Below, piece by piece: positions 10,167-21,521 of a stretch of 64,000 bases of DNA; the stretch's first letter is position 1; the number at the start of each line of letters is the position of its first letter. Made by a program: the position numbers and the translations under genes. Source of the DNA: Pseudoxanthomonas beigongshangi (GTDB lineage: Bacteria; Pseudomonadota; Gammaproteobacteria; Xanthomonadales; Xanthomonadaceae); NCBI RefSeq assembly GCF_016820515.1, contig NZ_JADHDV010000002.1:181600-245599 (forward strand). Reading direction: 5' to 3'. The notes beneath the pieces were generated by a model that searched no databases, was not told the origin of the DNA, and saw nothing but the letters and a program-made list of their open reading frames with translations.

Positions 10167-11158
10167 ACACCGCCACCACTGTGCATGCCACCAAGGGCTC
10201 CGCCTTCAAGTGGCTGTTGAAACGGGAGTTCTGGGAAAACCGCGGCGGCTTCCTGTGGGCGCCGGTGATCACCGGCGCCATCATCACCGTGCTGTCCTTC
10301 ATCGCCGCCATGATTGGGGTCATCAAGTTCTTCCAGGTGAAGAACGACATGGACTTCAACATGAACGTGGATGGTGACATGCTGGATCACGTCCGCCAGA
10401 TCGGCCAGGTCGGCGACGGCATCCTGATGGGCGGCATGGGCCTGACCCAGATCGTGCTGGCGTTCGTGGTGTTCTTCTACGCCCTGGGCACCCTGCACGA
10501 CGATCGCCGTGATCGCAGCATCCTGTTCTGGAAGTCGCTGCCCGTCACCGATACCCAGATGGTGCTGTCGAAAGCGACCTGGGCCCTGTTCCTGGGACCG
10601 CTGCTGGCCATCGGCATCGGCGTGCTGGTCGGCGTGGCGCTGTGGATCATCGCCGCCAGCGCGATGGGCATCATGGGCGTACCGGGTGGCTGGGCGATGT
10701 TCACCCATTCGCATCCGCTGAGCATCATCGCCAACGTGCTGTCGACCCTGCCGATCTACCTGTTCTGGGCGCTGCCCGCGGTGGGCTGGCTGATGTTCTG
10801 CTCGGCCTGGGCGCGCAGCAAGCCGTTCCTGTGGGCGGTGCTGATTCCGGTGCTGGCCTGCGTGATCATCAGCATGCTGGGCATCCTGGGCATCGACATC
10901 CCGTATGGCCCGCTCTGGTACACCGTGGTCTATCGCGGCCTGCTGAGCGTGGTGCCGGGAACCTGGTCACCGCTGAACCTGACCAACGACCAGTTGGCCG
11001 GCCAGAACGTCAACACCCCCGACGACCTGGTGCGGATGATGAACCTGGGCAACAACTGGCAGGTCTTCGGCACTGCCGACCTGTGGATCGGCGCGGTCAT
11101 CGGCGCCGGCCTGATCGCCGCCGCCATCTACCTGCGCCGCTGGCGCGACAGCGAGTGA
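10163..11158 (+). CDS. ABC transporter permease
   Basis: A 331-residue integral membrane protein with about six to seven hydrophobic segments. The first covers roughly residues 30-60 (PVITGAIITVLSFIAAMIGV), and the last precedes the cytoplasmic tail YLRRWRDSE. A polar extracytoplasmic insert near residues 265-300 separates the last two segments. The pattern matches ABC-2-type permeases paired with YtrB-like ATPases. It is translationally coupled to the ATPase by a 4-base overlap and followed by a GC-rich hairpin (11167-11191) before the next operon gene. Confidence 0.85.
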   Translation: MNTATTVHATKGSAFKWLLKREFWENRGGFLWAPVITGAIITVLSFIAAMIGVIKFFQVKNDMDFNMNVDGDMLDHVRQIGQVGDGILMGGMGLTQIVLAFVVFFYALGTLHDDRRDRSILFWKSLPVTDTQMVLSKATWALFLGPLLAIGIGVLVGVALWIIAASAMGIMGVPGGWAMFTHSHPLSIIANVLSTLPIYLFWALPAVGWLMFCSAWARSKPFLWAVLIPVLACVIISMLGILGIDIPYGPLWYTVVYRGLLSVVPGTWSPLNLTNDQLAGQNVNTPDDLVRMMNLGNNWQVFGTADLWIGAVIGAGLIAAAIYLRRWRDSE

Positions 11159-11166
11159 TCCGGCCC

Positions 11167-11191
11167 GGGCGGCGGCGCCACGCCGCCGCCC
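11167..11191 (+). other. Intercistronic GC hairpin
   Basis: A perfect 11-base stem, GGGCGGCGGCG (11167-11177) against CGCCGCCGCCC (11181-11191), with a CCA loop. No T-run follows, so it is not a typical intrinsic terminator. It lies between the permease and the solenoid-protein gene and could stabilise upstream mRNA or lower downstream expression. Confidence 0.55.
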
Positions 11192-11229
11192 ACCCGGTCA
11201 ACCACCCGCGTTCCGTATGGAGGATTCCC

Positions 11230-12072
11230 ATGCACCGTGTTTTTCTGTCGCTGCCCGTCCTGGCCCTTGCCATCGCCATCGCGGCCCCGGCAATCGCCGC
11301 CGAAGACAATTGCAAGCACACCGAGCCCCGCCAACTCGACCTGGACATCGGCGATGCCAAGGCCGTGGTGTTCGACGTGGCCTCGCATGACCTGAAACTG
11401 GTGGCCCGCTCCGGCAACCACCACGGGCTGCGGGGCCGGGCCTGCGCCTCCGACGCCAAGCTGCTGCCGCAGTTGTCCGTCACCCAGCGCCGCGAGGGCG
11501 ACAAGCTGGTGGTGCTCCTGCGACGCGAAGGCCGGAGCCAGGGCATTTTCTTCAGCAAGAACTACGCCTACCTGGAACTCGACGGCAGCGTGCCCGACGA
11601 CATGCCGGTCCAGCTCAAGGTCGGGTCGGGGGACGCGGAGGTACGCGGTGCCGCCATCGTCAGCGCCGACGTCGGCTCCGGCGACGCGGTGATCCGCGAA
11701 ACCCGCGGGCTGGTCGCCTTCGATGTCGGGTCCGGCGATGTCGAAGTCGATGGCGCCGGCTCGCTGAAAGGCATCAGCATCGGCTCCGGCGACGCGCAGG
11801 CGCGCCATGTCCGCGGGCCGGTCAGCATCGGCACCATCGGTTCGGGCGATTTCGACCTCGAGGATGGCCAGGGCCGGGTCGAGATCGAATCCATCGGCTC
11901 CGGCGATGCCGAGCTGTCCCGCATCGGCGGCGACGTTGTCATCGGCAGCGTCGGTTCCGGCAATGTCGGCGCGCGCGAAGTCCGCGGCGGCCTGACCGTG
12001 CGTTCCGTCGGCAGCGGCTCGATCGATCATTCCGGCGTCGCCGGCACCGTTTCCCTTCCCCGTCGCCATTGA
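11230..12072 (+). CDS. Secreted GSGD-repeat beta-solenoid protein (DUF4097/DUF2807-like)
   Basis: A 280-residue exported protein. A signal peptide (residues 1-24, cleavage near AIAAE) is followed by a globular part of about 100 residues. Then come eight repeats that each begin [VI]GSG[DNS] and are spaced 17, 18, 18, 19, 19, 19 and 19 residues (bases about 11620-12045). This regular period predicts a parallel beta-solenoid in which each repeat is one turn, like the adhesin-type domains DUF2807/DUF4097. ATG 11230 follows GGAGGA. It lies in the YtrA-type operon after the permease, so it may act in the periplasm with the transporter; this is inference. Confidence 0.8.
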   Translation: MHRVFLSLPVLALAIAIAAPAIAAEDNCKHTEPRQLDLDIGDAKAVVFDVASHDLKLVARSGNHHGLRGRACASDAKLLPQLSVTQRREGDKLVVLLRREGRSQGIFFSKNYAYLELDGSVPDDMPVQLKVGSGDAEVRGAAIVSADVGSGDAVIRETRGLVAFDVGSGDVEVDGAGSLKGISIGSGDAQARHVRGPVSIGTIGSGDFDLEDGQGRVEIESIGSGDAELSRIGGDVVIGSVGSGNVGAREVRGGLTVRSVGSGSIDHSGVAGTVSLPRRH

Positions 12073-12083
12073 GGAATTCCGCC

Positions 12084-12623
12084 ATGCGCACTCCGTCCCT
12101 TTCCGCCAGCCTGGGCGTCGGCCTGGTCCTGGCCCTCTCGCTGGCCGCCTGCAAGCCGCAGGCCAGCATCGACAATGGCAACGGCAAGATCGCCCGCTTC
12201 GGCGACGGCGAACTCACCATCAACGCCAATGGTTATCCCAAGGCCAAAATCGGCGCCAACGGCGACCTGGTCATCGACGGCAAGGCGGTGGCGCTGACGC
12301 CGGATCAGCGCAAGCTGGTCTCGACCTACTACGGCGAACTGGAAGGCATCACCCAGGCCGGCATCGCGGTCGGCAAGCAGGGCGCCAAGATGGCCGGCAA
12401 GGCGGTCGGGGCGGCGATCAGCGGCGTGATCAGCGGCAACACCGACGACATCGACGCGCGGATGGACGCCGAGGCCAAGAAGATCGAGGCCGAGGCGAAC
12501 AAGATCTGCACCCGCCTGACCGGACTGCGCACCGCCCAGGACGCGCTGGCGGCGCAGGTGCCGGCATTCCGTCCCTACGCCAACCTGGATCAGCAAGACA
12601 TCGACGACTGCGGCAAGGACTGA
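12084..12623 (+). CDS. DUF2884 (YggN-like) lipoprotein
   Basis: A 179-residue lipoprotein. The signal peptide ends in the lipobox LSLAACK, with Cys near residue 23. The mature part has GDGELTINANGYPKAKIGANG and DLVIDGKAVALTPDQRKLV, which resemble the start of the YggN/DUF2884 family. A small-residue stretch (GAKMAGKAVGAAISGVISG) and a helical tail follow. It is shorter than E. coli YggN and may be a compact relative. ATG 12084 is preceded by GAGG and lies 11 bases after the solenoid gene. The function of the family is unknown. Confidence 0.75.
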   Translation: MRTPSLSASLGVGLVLALSLAACKPQASIDNGNGKIARFGDGELTINANGYPKAKIGANGDLVIDGKAVALTPDQRKLVSTYYGELEGITQAGIAVGKQGAKMAGKAVGAAISGVISGNTDDIDARMDAEAKKIEAEANKICTRLTGLRTAQDALAAQVPAFRPYANLDQQDIDDCGKD

Positions 12624-12648
12624 TCCTTCCGCAGGACCGGTCATTTTC

Positions 12649-12677
12649 CCGCCGCGGCAAGGGGTTTGCCGCGGCGG
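12649..12677 (+). terminator. GC-rich hairpin after the YtrA-type operon
   Basis: A perfect 12-base stem, CCGCCGCGGCAA (12649-12660) against TTGCCGCGGCGG (12666-12677), with a five-base loop. It lies 26 bases after the lipoprotein stop and before the serine-hydrolase gene. There is no downstream T-run, so it would be a weak or factor-assisted terminator, or an mRNA-stabilising hairpin. Confidence 0.45.
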
Positions 12678-12704
12678 TTCCACGACAAGACGCGAGGCCG
12701 AACC

Positions 12705-13931
12705 ATGAAAGGGATGTGGTCGCTGTTGTTGTGCCTGTGCACCGTCGCCGTCCCCGTTGCGGGCGTGGCCGCGGAAAGCGTCCCCGACCCGGTCGAAACG
12801 CTGATGCGGGAGGCCCGCGTGACCGGCCTCGCACTGGCCGTCATTCATGACGGCAAGGTGGCCGAGTTGAAGACCTACGGCCTGCGCGACGTCGAACGGA
12901 ACCTGCCGCTGACGCCCGATACCACGATGTACGCCGCTTCGCTCACCAAGGGCGCATTCGCGTACGCGGTGATGGGGCTGGTGCGGGACGGGCGGCTGGA
13001 TCTGGATCGCTCCATCGCCGACTACCTGCCCCGCCCGCTGCCGGAATACGAGAAGTACGCCGATCTGGCCGGCGACGAACGCTGGCGGCGACTTACCCCG
13101 CGCATGCTGCTGGCGCATACCGCCGGCTTCCCGAATTTCCGGTTCTTCACTCCGCAAGGCTACGACGAACACGCGAAGCTGGCCTTCGCGTTCGACCCCG
13201 GCAGCCGTTTCGCCTACTCCGGCGAGGGCATCAACCTGCTGCAGTTCGTGATCGAGCATGGCCTGGGCGTCGATGTCGGTACGCTGATGCAGGAACGGGT
13301 GTTCGATCGCTTCGGCATGCGCGGAAGCGGCATGACCTGGCGCGACGCGTTCGCCGCCAACCTGGCGCAGGGCTACGACGAGGGCGGGGAATCCCTCGGC
13401 CACAAGCAGCGCGGCGCGGTGCGGGCCGCCGGTTCGATGGATACCACCCTGCGCGATTTCGCGGCGTTCCTGGCCGGCCTGTCGCGCAACGAGGGGCTGG
13501 ACGCCGGGACACGCGACGAATTGTTCGGCGCGCAGGTGCGCATCGATTCGGTCCAGCAGTTCCCCACCCTGTCCACCGAGACCACCACCGACAACGCGGC
13601 GATCGAACTGGCCTACGGGCTCGGCTGGAGCGTGTACCGGACGCAGGAAGGCCGGGCGTTCTTCAAGGGCGGGCATGACGACGGCACCCGCAACATCGCG
13701 GTGTGCGTGCGCGACGGGCGTGACTGCCTGCTGCTGATGAGCAACAGCTCCAATGCCGACAGCATTTTCCCCTATCTCATCGAGTACAAGCTGGGACCGG
13801 TCTGCTTTCCCTGGTACTGGCAAAGCTACCTGCCCTACGACCATCCTGAATTGCGCGCGCCGGATGCCAATGCGCAACCGCATCCCCCCTGCACCGGTTG
13901 GCCGCTGCCCGCCAAGGTTGCCTCCCGATGA
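12705..13931 (+). CDS. Serine hydrolase, class C beta-lactamase/esterase family
   Basis: A 408-residue exported protein of the beta-lactamase-related fold (Pfam Beta-lactamase; class C enzymes, esterases, D-alanyl peptidases). The start at 12705 gives a signal peptide ending VAGVAAE. SLTK (about residue 93) is the SxxK motif with the catalytic Ser, YSGEG supplies the YxN/YSG-type Tyr, and KGGHDDG takes the place of KTG. The HxG form is typical of esterases and peptidases rather than efficient beta-lactamases, so true lactamase activity is doubtful. It lies downstream of the YtrA-type operon behind a hairpin. Confidence 0.85.
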   Translation: MKGMWSLLLCLCTVAVPVAGVAAESVPDPVETLMREARVTGLALAVIHDGKVAELKTYGLRDVERNLPLTPDTTMYAASLTKGAFAYAVMGLVRDGRLDLDRSIADYLPRPLPEYEKYADLAGDERWRRLTPRMLLAHTAGFPNFRFFTPQGYDEHAKLAFAFDPGSRFAYSGEGINLLQFVIEHGLGVDVGTLMQERVFDRFGMRGSGMTWRDAFAANLAQGYDEGGESLGHKQRGAVRAAGSMDTTLRDFAAFLAGLSRNEGLDAGTRDELFGAQVRIDSVQQFPTLSTETTTDNAAIELAYGLGWSVYRTQEGRAFFKGGHDDGTRNIAVCVRDGRDCLLLMSNSSNADSIFPYLIEYKLGPVCFPWYWQSYLPYDHPELRAPDANAQPHPPCTGWPLPAKVASR

Positions 13932-14016
13932 CCATTCGCCCGCGCCGGGTCACACCCGCGAGCCCCGCGCGTCCTGATCTCCGGACGCATCCCGCGCCGC
14001 TCTTCCAGGACTTCCC

Positions 14017-14862
14017 ATGAAACGTCGACTTCCGCTGCTGCTGTCCCTGCTCGTGCCCGGTTTTGCGATCGCCGGCGAGCCCATCGATTTCCACTACACC
14101 AACCCGCAGGTGCTGGCGGCCACCGATGCCAAGGCCGTCGGCGAAGCCTGGTTCGCCCGCTGCGCGTCAGGCGGCCAGTTCGCGGACCTGGCGCGCGGCT
14201 ACGCGCCGGATCCGCGCCTGACCCGCGAACAGCGCGAATCGGCCGAGAAGGGCTTCGATCGGGCCCGTTTCGAAAAAATCGCCCAATCCACCTATGACCG
14301 CGTGGTCACCGATCTGCCGCAGGGCCGGCTGACACTGTGCGTGGATTTCACCGCTCCGGACGACGCGTTCACGCGTGATCGCATGCAGGGCGTGATCGCG
14401 CTGACCGCCGGCAGCGGCAAAGTCGTCGTCAAGCTGCATCCACAGGCCGACTGGGCGAAGCTGCTGCCGTACGTGCTCGCGCACGAGCTCCATCACAGCT
14501 ACTGGGCGCAGGAGCAGTTCCATCCGGATGCCGCGTTCACCCTCGCCGACTATCTGGTGTTCGAAGGCCGCGCCGATTACTACGCCAACCAGGTGTTCGG
14601 CGCGCACCCGGCGCCGTGGATCCACGCCCTGGACGACGCCCAATACAGCGCGACCCTGGCCGCGTTCCGTCCCAACCTGGGCGAGACCTCGCCGCAGGTA
14701 TTGATGGGCTCGATGTTCGGCAATCCGCAGGCCGGTATCCCGATGTGGGCGGGCTACTCGGTGGGTCACCGTCTGGTCGCCGCGCGCCTGGACGGCAAGC
14801 CGCACGACTGGGCGGCCATCACCGCGATGAAGGCCGCCGAGTTCATTCCCGCGGCTGAATGA
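14017..14862 (+). CDS. DUF2268-type putative zinc metalloprotease, exported
   Basis: A 281-residue protein with a signal peptide (MKRRLPLLLSLLVPGFAIAG) and a DUF2268-like domain. The gluzincin-type HELHH motif lies near residue 157, and a downstream VFEGRADYYA (about 185-194) may hold the third zinc ligand. WAGYSVGHRLV near the C-terminus matches the family's conserved GYSVG box. The presence of HExxH and a signal peptide suggests a periplasmic protease, but activity is unproven. It follows the serine hydrolase with an 85-base gap and is convergent with fumC. Confidence 0.82.
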   Translation: MKRRLPLLLSLLVPGFAIAGEPIDFHYTNPQVLAATDAKAVGEAWFARCASGGQFADLARGYAPDPRLTREQRESAEKGFDRARFEKIAQSTYDRVVTDLPQGRLTLCVDFTAPDDAFTRDRMQGVIALTAGSGKVVVKLHPQADWAKLLPYVLAHELHHSYWAQEQFHPDAAFTLADYLVFEGRADYYANQVFGAHPAPWIHALDDAQYSATLAAFRPNLGETSPQVLMGSMFGNPQAGIPMWAGYSVGHRLVAARLDGKPHDWAAITAMKAAEFIPAAE

Positions 14863-14908
14863 TCCGGTCTGAAGATCCGGCCATATCACGCCACCGCGGT
14901 GGAGCGGC

Positions 14909-16354
<1,446 letters not shown>

Positions 16355-16466
16355 CAGCGCCTCCTGTGGGGATGGTCTACGGCTGGCGCCGGGTGGTGGA
16401 ACCGGCTGCTTGCGAGGGCCGCCAGCATACGCCAGGCCGGCCGGAGGCCGTCTCGCGGTAAACTAG

Positions 16467-17861
<1,395 letters not shown>

Positions 17862-17903
17862 GGCCGCCCGGATCCCGCACGCCGACTCCGCAGGACCGCT
17901 CCC

Positions 17904-18302
17904 ATGCAACTGCTGATCAATCTCGACGTGCCGGATCTGGAAGCCGCCGAAGCGCTGTACCGGCAGGCGTTCGGCCTGACCACCGGACGCCGCTTCGGCG
18001 ACGACGTGGTGGAACTGCTGGGCGCGCAGGTGCCCATCTACCTGATCCGCGCCGCCGCCGATACCGAGGGTGCTCCCGGCTCGCGCCGCCACTACGGCCG
18101 CCATTGGACGCCGGTGCACCTGGACGTGGTGGTCGAGGATCTGGACACCGCGCTGGCCACCGCCGTCCAGGCCGGCCTCCAACCCGAAACCTCCATCCGC
18201 GAAGCCCGCTGGGGCCGCATCGTGCGCCTGGCCGATCCGTTCGGCCACGGCTGGTGCCTGTTGCAGTTCGTTGGCCGCGGTTACGACGAGATCGCCACAT
18301 GA
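17904..18302 (+). CDS. VOC (glyoxalase/bleomycin-resistance fold) family protein
   Basis: A 132-residue vicinal-oxygen-chelate protein with two beta-alpha-beta-beta-beta modules: N-terminal [21 protein letters not shown] and a second module starting [17 protein letters not shown], ending [16 protein letters not shown] proteins bind a metal and act as isomerases, dioxygenases or drug-binding proteins. The substrate is not predictable. The TGA overlaps the ATG of the following metallo-beta-lactamase (ATGA), which begins a run of four overlapping genes. Confidence 0.85.
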   Translation: MQLLINLDVPDLEAAEALYRQAFGLTTGRRFGDDVVELLGAQVPIYLIRAAADTEGAPGSRRHYGRHWTPVHLDVVVEDLDTALATAVQAGLQPETSIREARWGRIVRLADPFGHGWCLLQFVGRGYDEIAT

Positions 18303-19219
18303 AGCCATTTCCGCCGAGGATATCCATCCCGGCCGCCGCGTTCCTGCTGCTGGCCGCCCTGCCCGCCGGCCGGGCCTGGGCGGACGATGCCCCCGCCTGC
18401 CCGGCCGAGCCGCGCTGGGACGACCCGGCCAGGCCGCTGCGCCTGCATGGCAATACCTGGTTCGTGGGCACCTGCGGCATCAGCGCGTTGCTGATCACCT
18501 CGCCGCAGGGGCATGTCCTCATCGACAGCGGCACCGCCGCGGGCGGGCGCCAGGTGCTGGCCAACATCCGCACGCTCGGATTCCGCCCGGAAGACGTGCG
18601 CGCCATCGTGATCTCGCACGAGCATTTCGATCATGTCGGCGGCCTGGCAGATCTGCAGCGCGCCACCGGCGCGCCGGTACTGGCGCGCGAACCGGCCGCC
18701 GCCACGCTGCGACGCGGCGCCAATGACCGCAGCGATCCCCAGTTCGGGCAACTCGAATCCTTCACTCCCGTCGCCGACGTACGCACCATCGGCGACGGGG
18801 AAACCGTCACCGTCGGCCCGCTGTCGCTGAAATCCATCCCCACGCCGGGCCATACCCCGGGCGCGGCGTCCTGGACCTGGCGCTCCTGCGACGGCGGCGA
18901 ATGCCGCCAGTTCGTCTATGCCGACAGTCTCTCCGCGTTCTCCACCGACCAGTACCGCTTCGGCGACGAGCAGGCCCATCCCGGTTACGTCGCCGCCTTC
19001 CGGCAGGCCCTGGATCGGCTCGCCGCGCTGGACTGCGACATCCTGGTGACGCCGCATCCGTCCGCCAGCCGTCTGTGGTCGCGCGTCGGCCCCGGCGCCA
19101 ACGAACCGCTCGCGAACACCAACGCCTGCCGCGCCTACGCGCAGTCCGCGCGCGAACGCCTGGACAAGCGCCTGGCCGAAGAAGCCGCCCCCGCTCCCGC
19201 AAACTCCCCACGCCCATGA
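18299..19219 (+). CDS. Subclass B3 metallo-beta-lactamase
   Basis: A 306-residue exported metallo-hydrolase. The signal peptide covers about residues 1-29 (cleavage near AWADD). All zinc ligands of subclass B3 are present: HEHFDH (the HxHxDH motif), His in [11 protein letters not shown], and His in TPHPSA near residue 260. B3 enzymes hydrolyse most beta-lactams including carbapenems and are common in environmental Lysobacteraceae (L1 of Stenotrophomonas is a relative in class). No mobile element is near, so this looks chromosomal and native. It overlaps its neighbours by four bases at each end. An alternative role as a lactonase or other MBL-fold hydrolase cannot be excluded. Confidence 0.88.
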   Translation: MKPFPPRISIPAAAFLLLAALPAGRAWADDAPACPAEPRWDDPARPLRLHGNTWFVGTCGISALLITSPQGHVLIDSGTAAGGRQVLANIRTLGFRPEDVRAIVISHEHFDHVGGLADLQRATGAPVLAREPAAATLRRGANDRSDPQFGQLESFTPVADVRTIGDGETVTVGPLSLKSIPTPGHTPGAASWTWRSCDGGECRQFVYADSLSAFSTDQYRFGDEQAHPGYVAAFRQALDRLAALDCDILVTPHPSASRLWSRVGPGANEPLANTNACRAYAQSARERLDKRLAEEAAPAPANSPRP

Positions 19220-20394
19220 TCGAAGTCCACGCCACCGCCAAGCATTTCCTCGGCATGCCCGCCGCGCGTTTCCTCAGCGAGTACTGGCAGAAGAAGCCGC
19301 TGCTGATCCGCAACGCGTTCCCGCATTTCCAGTCGCCCATCCAGCCGGACGACCTGGCCGGACTGGCCTGCGAGGAAGGCGCGCTCTCGCGCATCGTCAT
19401 GCACGATCGCGAACGCGACGCCTGGACCCTGCGCACCGGCCCGTTCCAGGAAGAGGAATTCCCCGGCATGCCGCACCACGACTGGACCCTGCTGGTGCAG
19501 GACGTGGACAAGTGGGATCCGGACGTGCGCGCGTTGCTGGCGCATTTCGATTTCCTGCCGCGCTGGCGGCTGGACGACATCATGATCAGCTTCGCCGCCA
19601 CCGGCGGCTCGGTCGGCGCGCACGTGGACCAGTACGACGTGTTCCTGCTGCAGGCGCAGGGCCAGCGCCGCTGGCAGATCGACGCCGGCGAGAATCCGCC
19701 GCTCGGCTTCCGCGACGACGTCGAGCTCAAGCTGCTGCGCGAGTTCACGCCCACCCACGACTGGGTGCTGGATCCGGGCGACATGCTGTACCTGCCGCCG
19801 GCCGTGCCCCACCACGGCGTGGCGGTGAATCCGTGCCTGACCATCTCCGTGGGCATGCGCGCGCCCTCCTCGGCCGAACTGATCAGCGACTACCTCGACA
19901 CCCTGGTCGCCGATGCCGACGACCGCCTGCGCTACCACGACGAGGACCTGGCGCCGCCGCGCGATCCCAACGAAATCGACGCCGCGGCGATGGCCCGCGT
20001 GGTCGAAGCGCTGAACGCGCTGCGGATGAACGATCCGGATCGCCTGGGCGACTGGTTCGGCCGTTTCATCACCACCTACCGTGCCGCCGGCGATGTCGCG
20101 CCCGCGCCGGAACAGCGCTCGCGGATCGAAATCGAATGGGATCTCGAACACGGCGCACGGCTGTACCGCCATCCGTTCTCGCGGCTGGCCTGGCGGCGCG
20201 CGCGCAAGGGCGCGACCCTGTTCTGTTCGGGCCACGACTACCCGATGCCGGTGGCGGACGCGCGCACCCTGGCCGCGGCGGAGACGCTTGACGGCCACGG
20301 CTACGCCGGCCTGTCGGCCACCGGTCGCGACGCGGTGATGGCGCTGCTCGCCCAGGGTCACTACCAACTGGTGCTGGCCGGGGAAGAGGATTGA
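19216..20394 (+). CDS. roxA: Cupin/JmjC ribosomal protein hydroxylase, RoxA (YcfD) type
   Basis: A 392-residue 2-oxoglutarate/Fe(II) oxygenase. The JmjC core has [13 protein letters not shown] (HxD metal ligands near residues 138-140) and the second His in [11 protein letters not shown] near 200, followed by a dimerisation/winged-helix C-terminal region. E. coli YcfD/RoxA hydroxylates Arg81 of ribosomal protein L16, and length and motifs fit that family. ATG 19216 overlaps the metallo-beta-lactamase stop, and the TGA overlaps the TTG start of the next gene. Confidence 0.9.
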   Translation: MIEVHATAKHFLGMPAARFLSEYWQKKPLLIRNAFPHFQSPIQPDDLAGLACEEGALSRIVMHDRERDAWTLRTGPFQEEEFPGMPHHDWTLLVQDVDKWDPDVRALLAHFDFLPRWRLDDIMISFAATGGSVGAHVDQYDVFLLQAQGQRRWQIDAGENPPLGFRDDVELKLLREFTPTHDWVLDPGDMLYLPPAVPHHGVAVNPCLTISVGMRAPSSAELISDYLDTLVADADDRLRYHDEDLAPPRDPNEIDAAAMARVVEALNALRMNDPDRLGDWFGRFITTYRAAGDVAPAPEQRSRIEIEWDLEHGARLYRHPFSRLAWRRARKGATLFCSGHDYPMPVADARTLAAAETLDGHGYAGLSATGRDAVMALLAQGHYQLVLAGEED

Positions 20395-21299
20395 ACACCG
20401 CCGGCTTCCGGGTCGAGCCGGTCGAGTACGCCCTGCAGCGGGACGATCTGCTGCGGGTGCGCGAGATTGTGTTCGTACAGGAACAACGGGTGCCGCTGGA
20501 AGAGGAACGCGACGCCATGGATCCGCTCTGCCGGCACGTACTGGCGCGCGATGACGCCGGCCGGCCCATCGGCACCGGGCGGCTGACCCCGGAACACCGG
20601 ATCGGCCGGATGGCGGTCCTGCGGGAATGGCGCGGGCGCGGCGTCGGCGACGCCCTGCTGGCCGCACTGCTGGCCGAGGCCCGCAAGCGCCGCCTGCCTG
20701 AGCTGACCCTCAACGCCCAGGTCAGTGCCGAAGCCTTCTACGCCCGGCACGGGTTCGTACCCTACGGTCCACGGTTCCACGAGGCCGGGATCGAGCACCA
20801 GGCCATGCGCCGGCGCCTGGACGGCGCCACCGCCATCGAGGATCTGGCCGGGGCCAGGGCCACCCTGCTGGCCCTGGCCAGCGGCAGCCGGCGCCAGCTG
20901 CGGATCTACAGCCGGGACCTGGAGCCGGGCCTGTTCGACGCCCCGGAGGTGCTGGACGCCCTGCGCCGGCTGGCCACCCGCCCCGGCGCGGTGGAAGTCC
21001 AGATCCTGCTGCAGGACGCCGGCACTCCCCAGCGCCGGCAGGCACCGCTGCTGCCGCTGGCCCAGCGCCTGCCCAGCGTGTTCCTGTTCCGCGAAGTGCA
21101 CGATCCGGTGGACCGCAACTATCCCTCGGCCTATGTCGTCAGCGACGCCGATGGCTACTACTTCCGCCCGCTGGGGCACCGTTTCGACGGCGAAGCGGAC
21201 CTGGACGCGGCCGGCCACGCGCGCCAGTTGCGCGAGGAATTCGCCCACGTGTGGGAACGCTCACGCCCCTGCACCGAGTATCGCGCGCTGGGACTGTAG
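20391..21299 (+). CDS. GNAT N-acetyltransferase fused to an unassigned C-terminal domain
   Basis: A 302-residue protein. Residues about 6-145 form a GNAT domain of the ElaA-like type, with REIVFVQEQRVPLEEERD, GTGRL and the acetyl-CoA loop REWRGRGVGDALL. Residues about 155-302 form a second domain (LAGARATLLALASGSRRQLRIYSRDLEPGLFD to WERSRPCTEYRALGL) that I cannot assign. The only start fitting the frame and the overlap is TTG at 20391, inside TTGA with the roxA stop; such a rare start suggests low translation dependent on the upstream gene. It is the fourth gene of the overlapping set. Confidence 0.75.
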   Translation: MNTAGFRVEPVEYALQRDDLLRVREIVFVQEQRVPLEEERDAMDPLCRHVLARDDAGRPIGTGRLTPEHRIGRMAVLREWRGRGVGDALLAALLAEARKRRLPELTLNAQVSAEAFYARHGFVPYGPRFHEAGIEHQAMRRRLDGATAIEDLAGARATLLALASGSRRQLRIYSRDLEPGLFDAPEVLDALRRLATRPGAVEVQILLQDAGTPQRRQAPLLPLAQRLPSVFLFREVHDPVDRNYPSAYVVSDADGYYFRPLGHRFDGEADLDAAGHARQLREEFAHVWERSRPCTEYRALGL

Positions 21300-21422
21300 C
21301 CTTCTCCTCGCGAGGTTGCGGAAATCCGCGGGAATCGCGTCGATTGTGTCCGGTTTGTCATCCGCGTGGCCCAGACTGCGCCTTTAGTCCAATACCTTTA
21401 TGCCCCGTTCCCGCCTTGCGGG

Positions 21423-21428
21423 TATAAT
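21423..21428 (+). promoter_or_regulatory. Consensus -10 box before sucA
   Basis: A perfect TATAAT lies 93 bases before the sucA GTG. No good -35 is seen 16-18 bases upstream, so an activator may be needed. The 222-base gap 21300-21521 otherwise shows no gene. Confidence 0.5.
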
Positions 21429-21521
21429 TTTGGGGTTGTCTTCCGCCCGCGCGGGCCCACATCGAATCCGCCGACCCCGTCCCTCCAAGACCATTCCGAC
21501 AGCAAGCACCCCATCGCCATC

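Noticed and set aside
12649-12677. Standard rho-independent terminator
   Set aside because: The stem is strong but no T-run follows on either strand; kept only as a low-confidence hairpin.
12705-13931. True class C beta-lactamase
   Set aside because: The SxxK and YSG motifs are present but the KTG box reads HDDG-type, more typical of esterases or peptidases; only the broad family is claimed.
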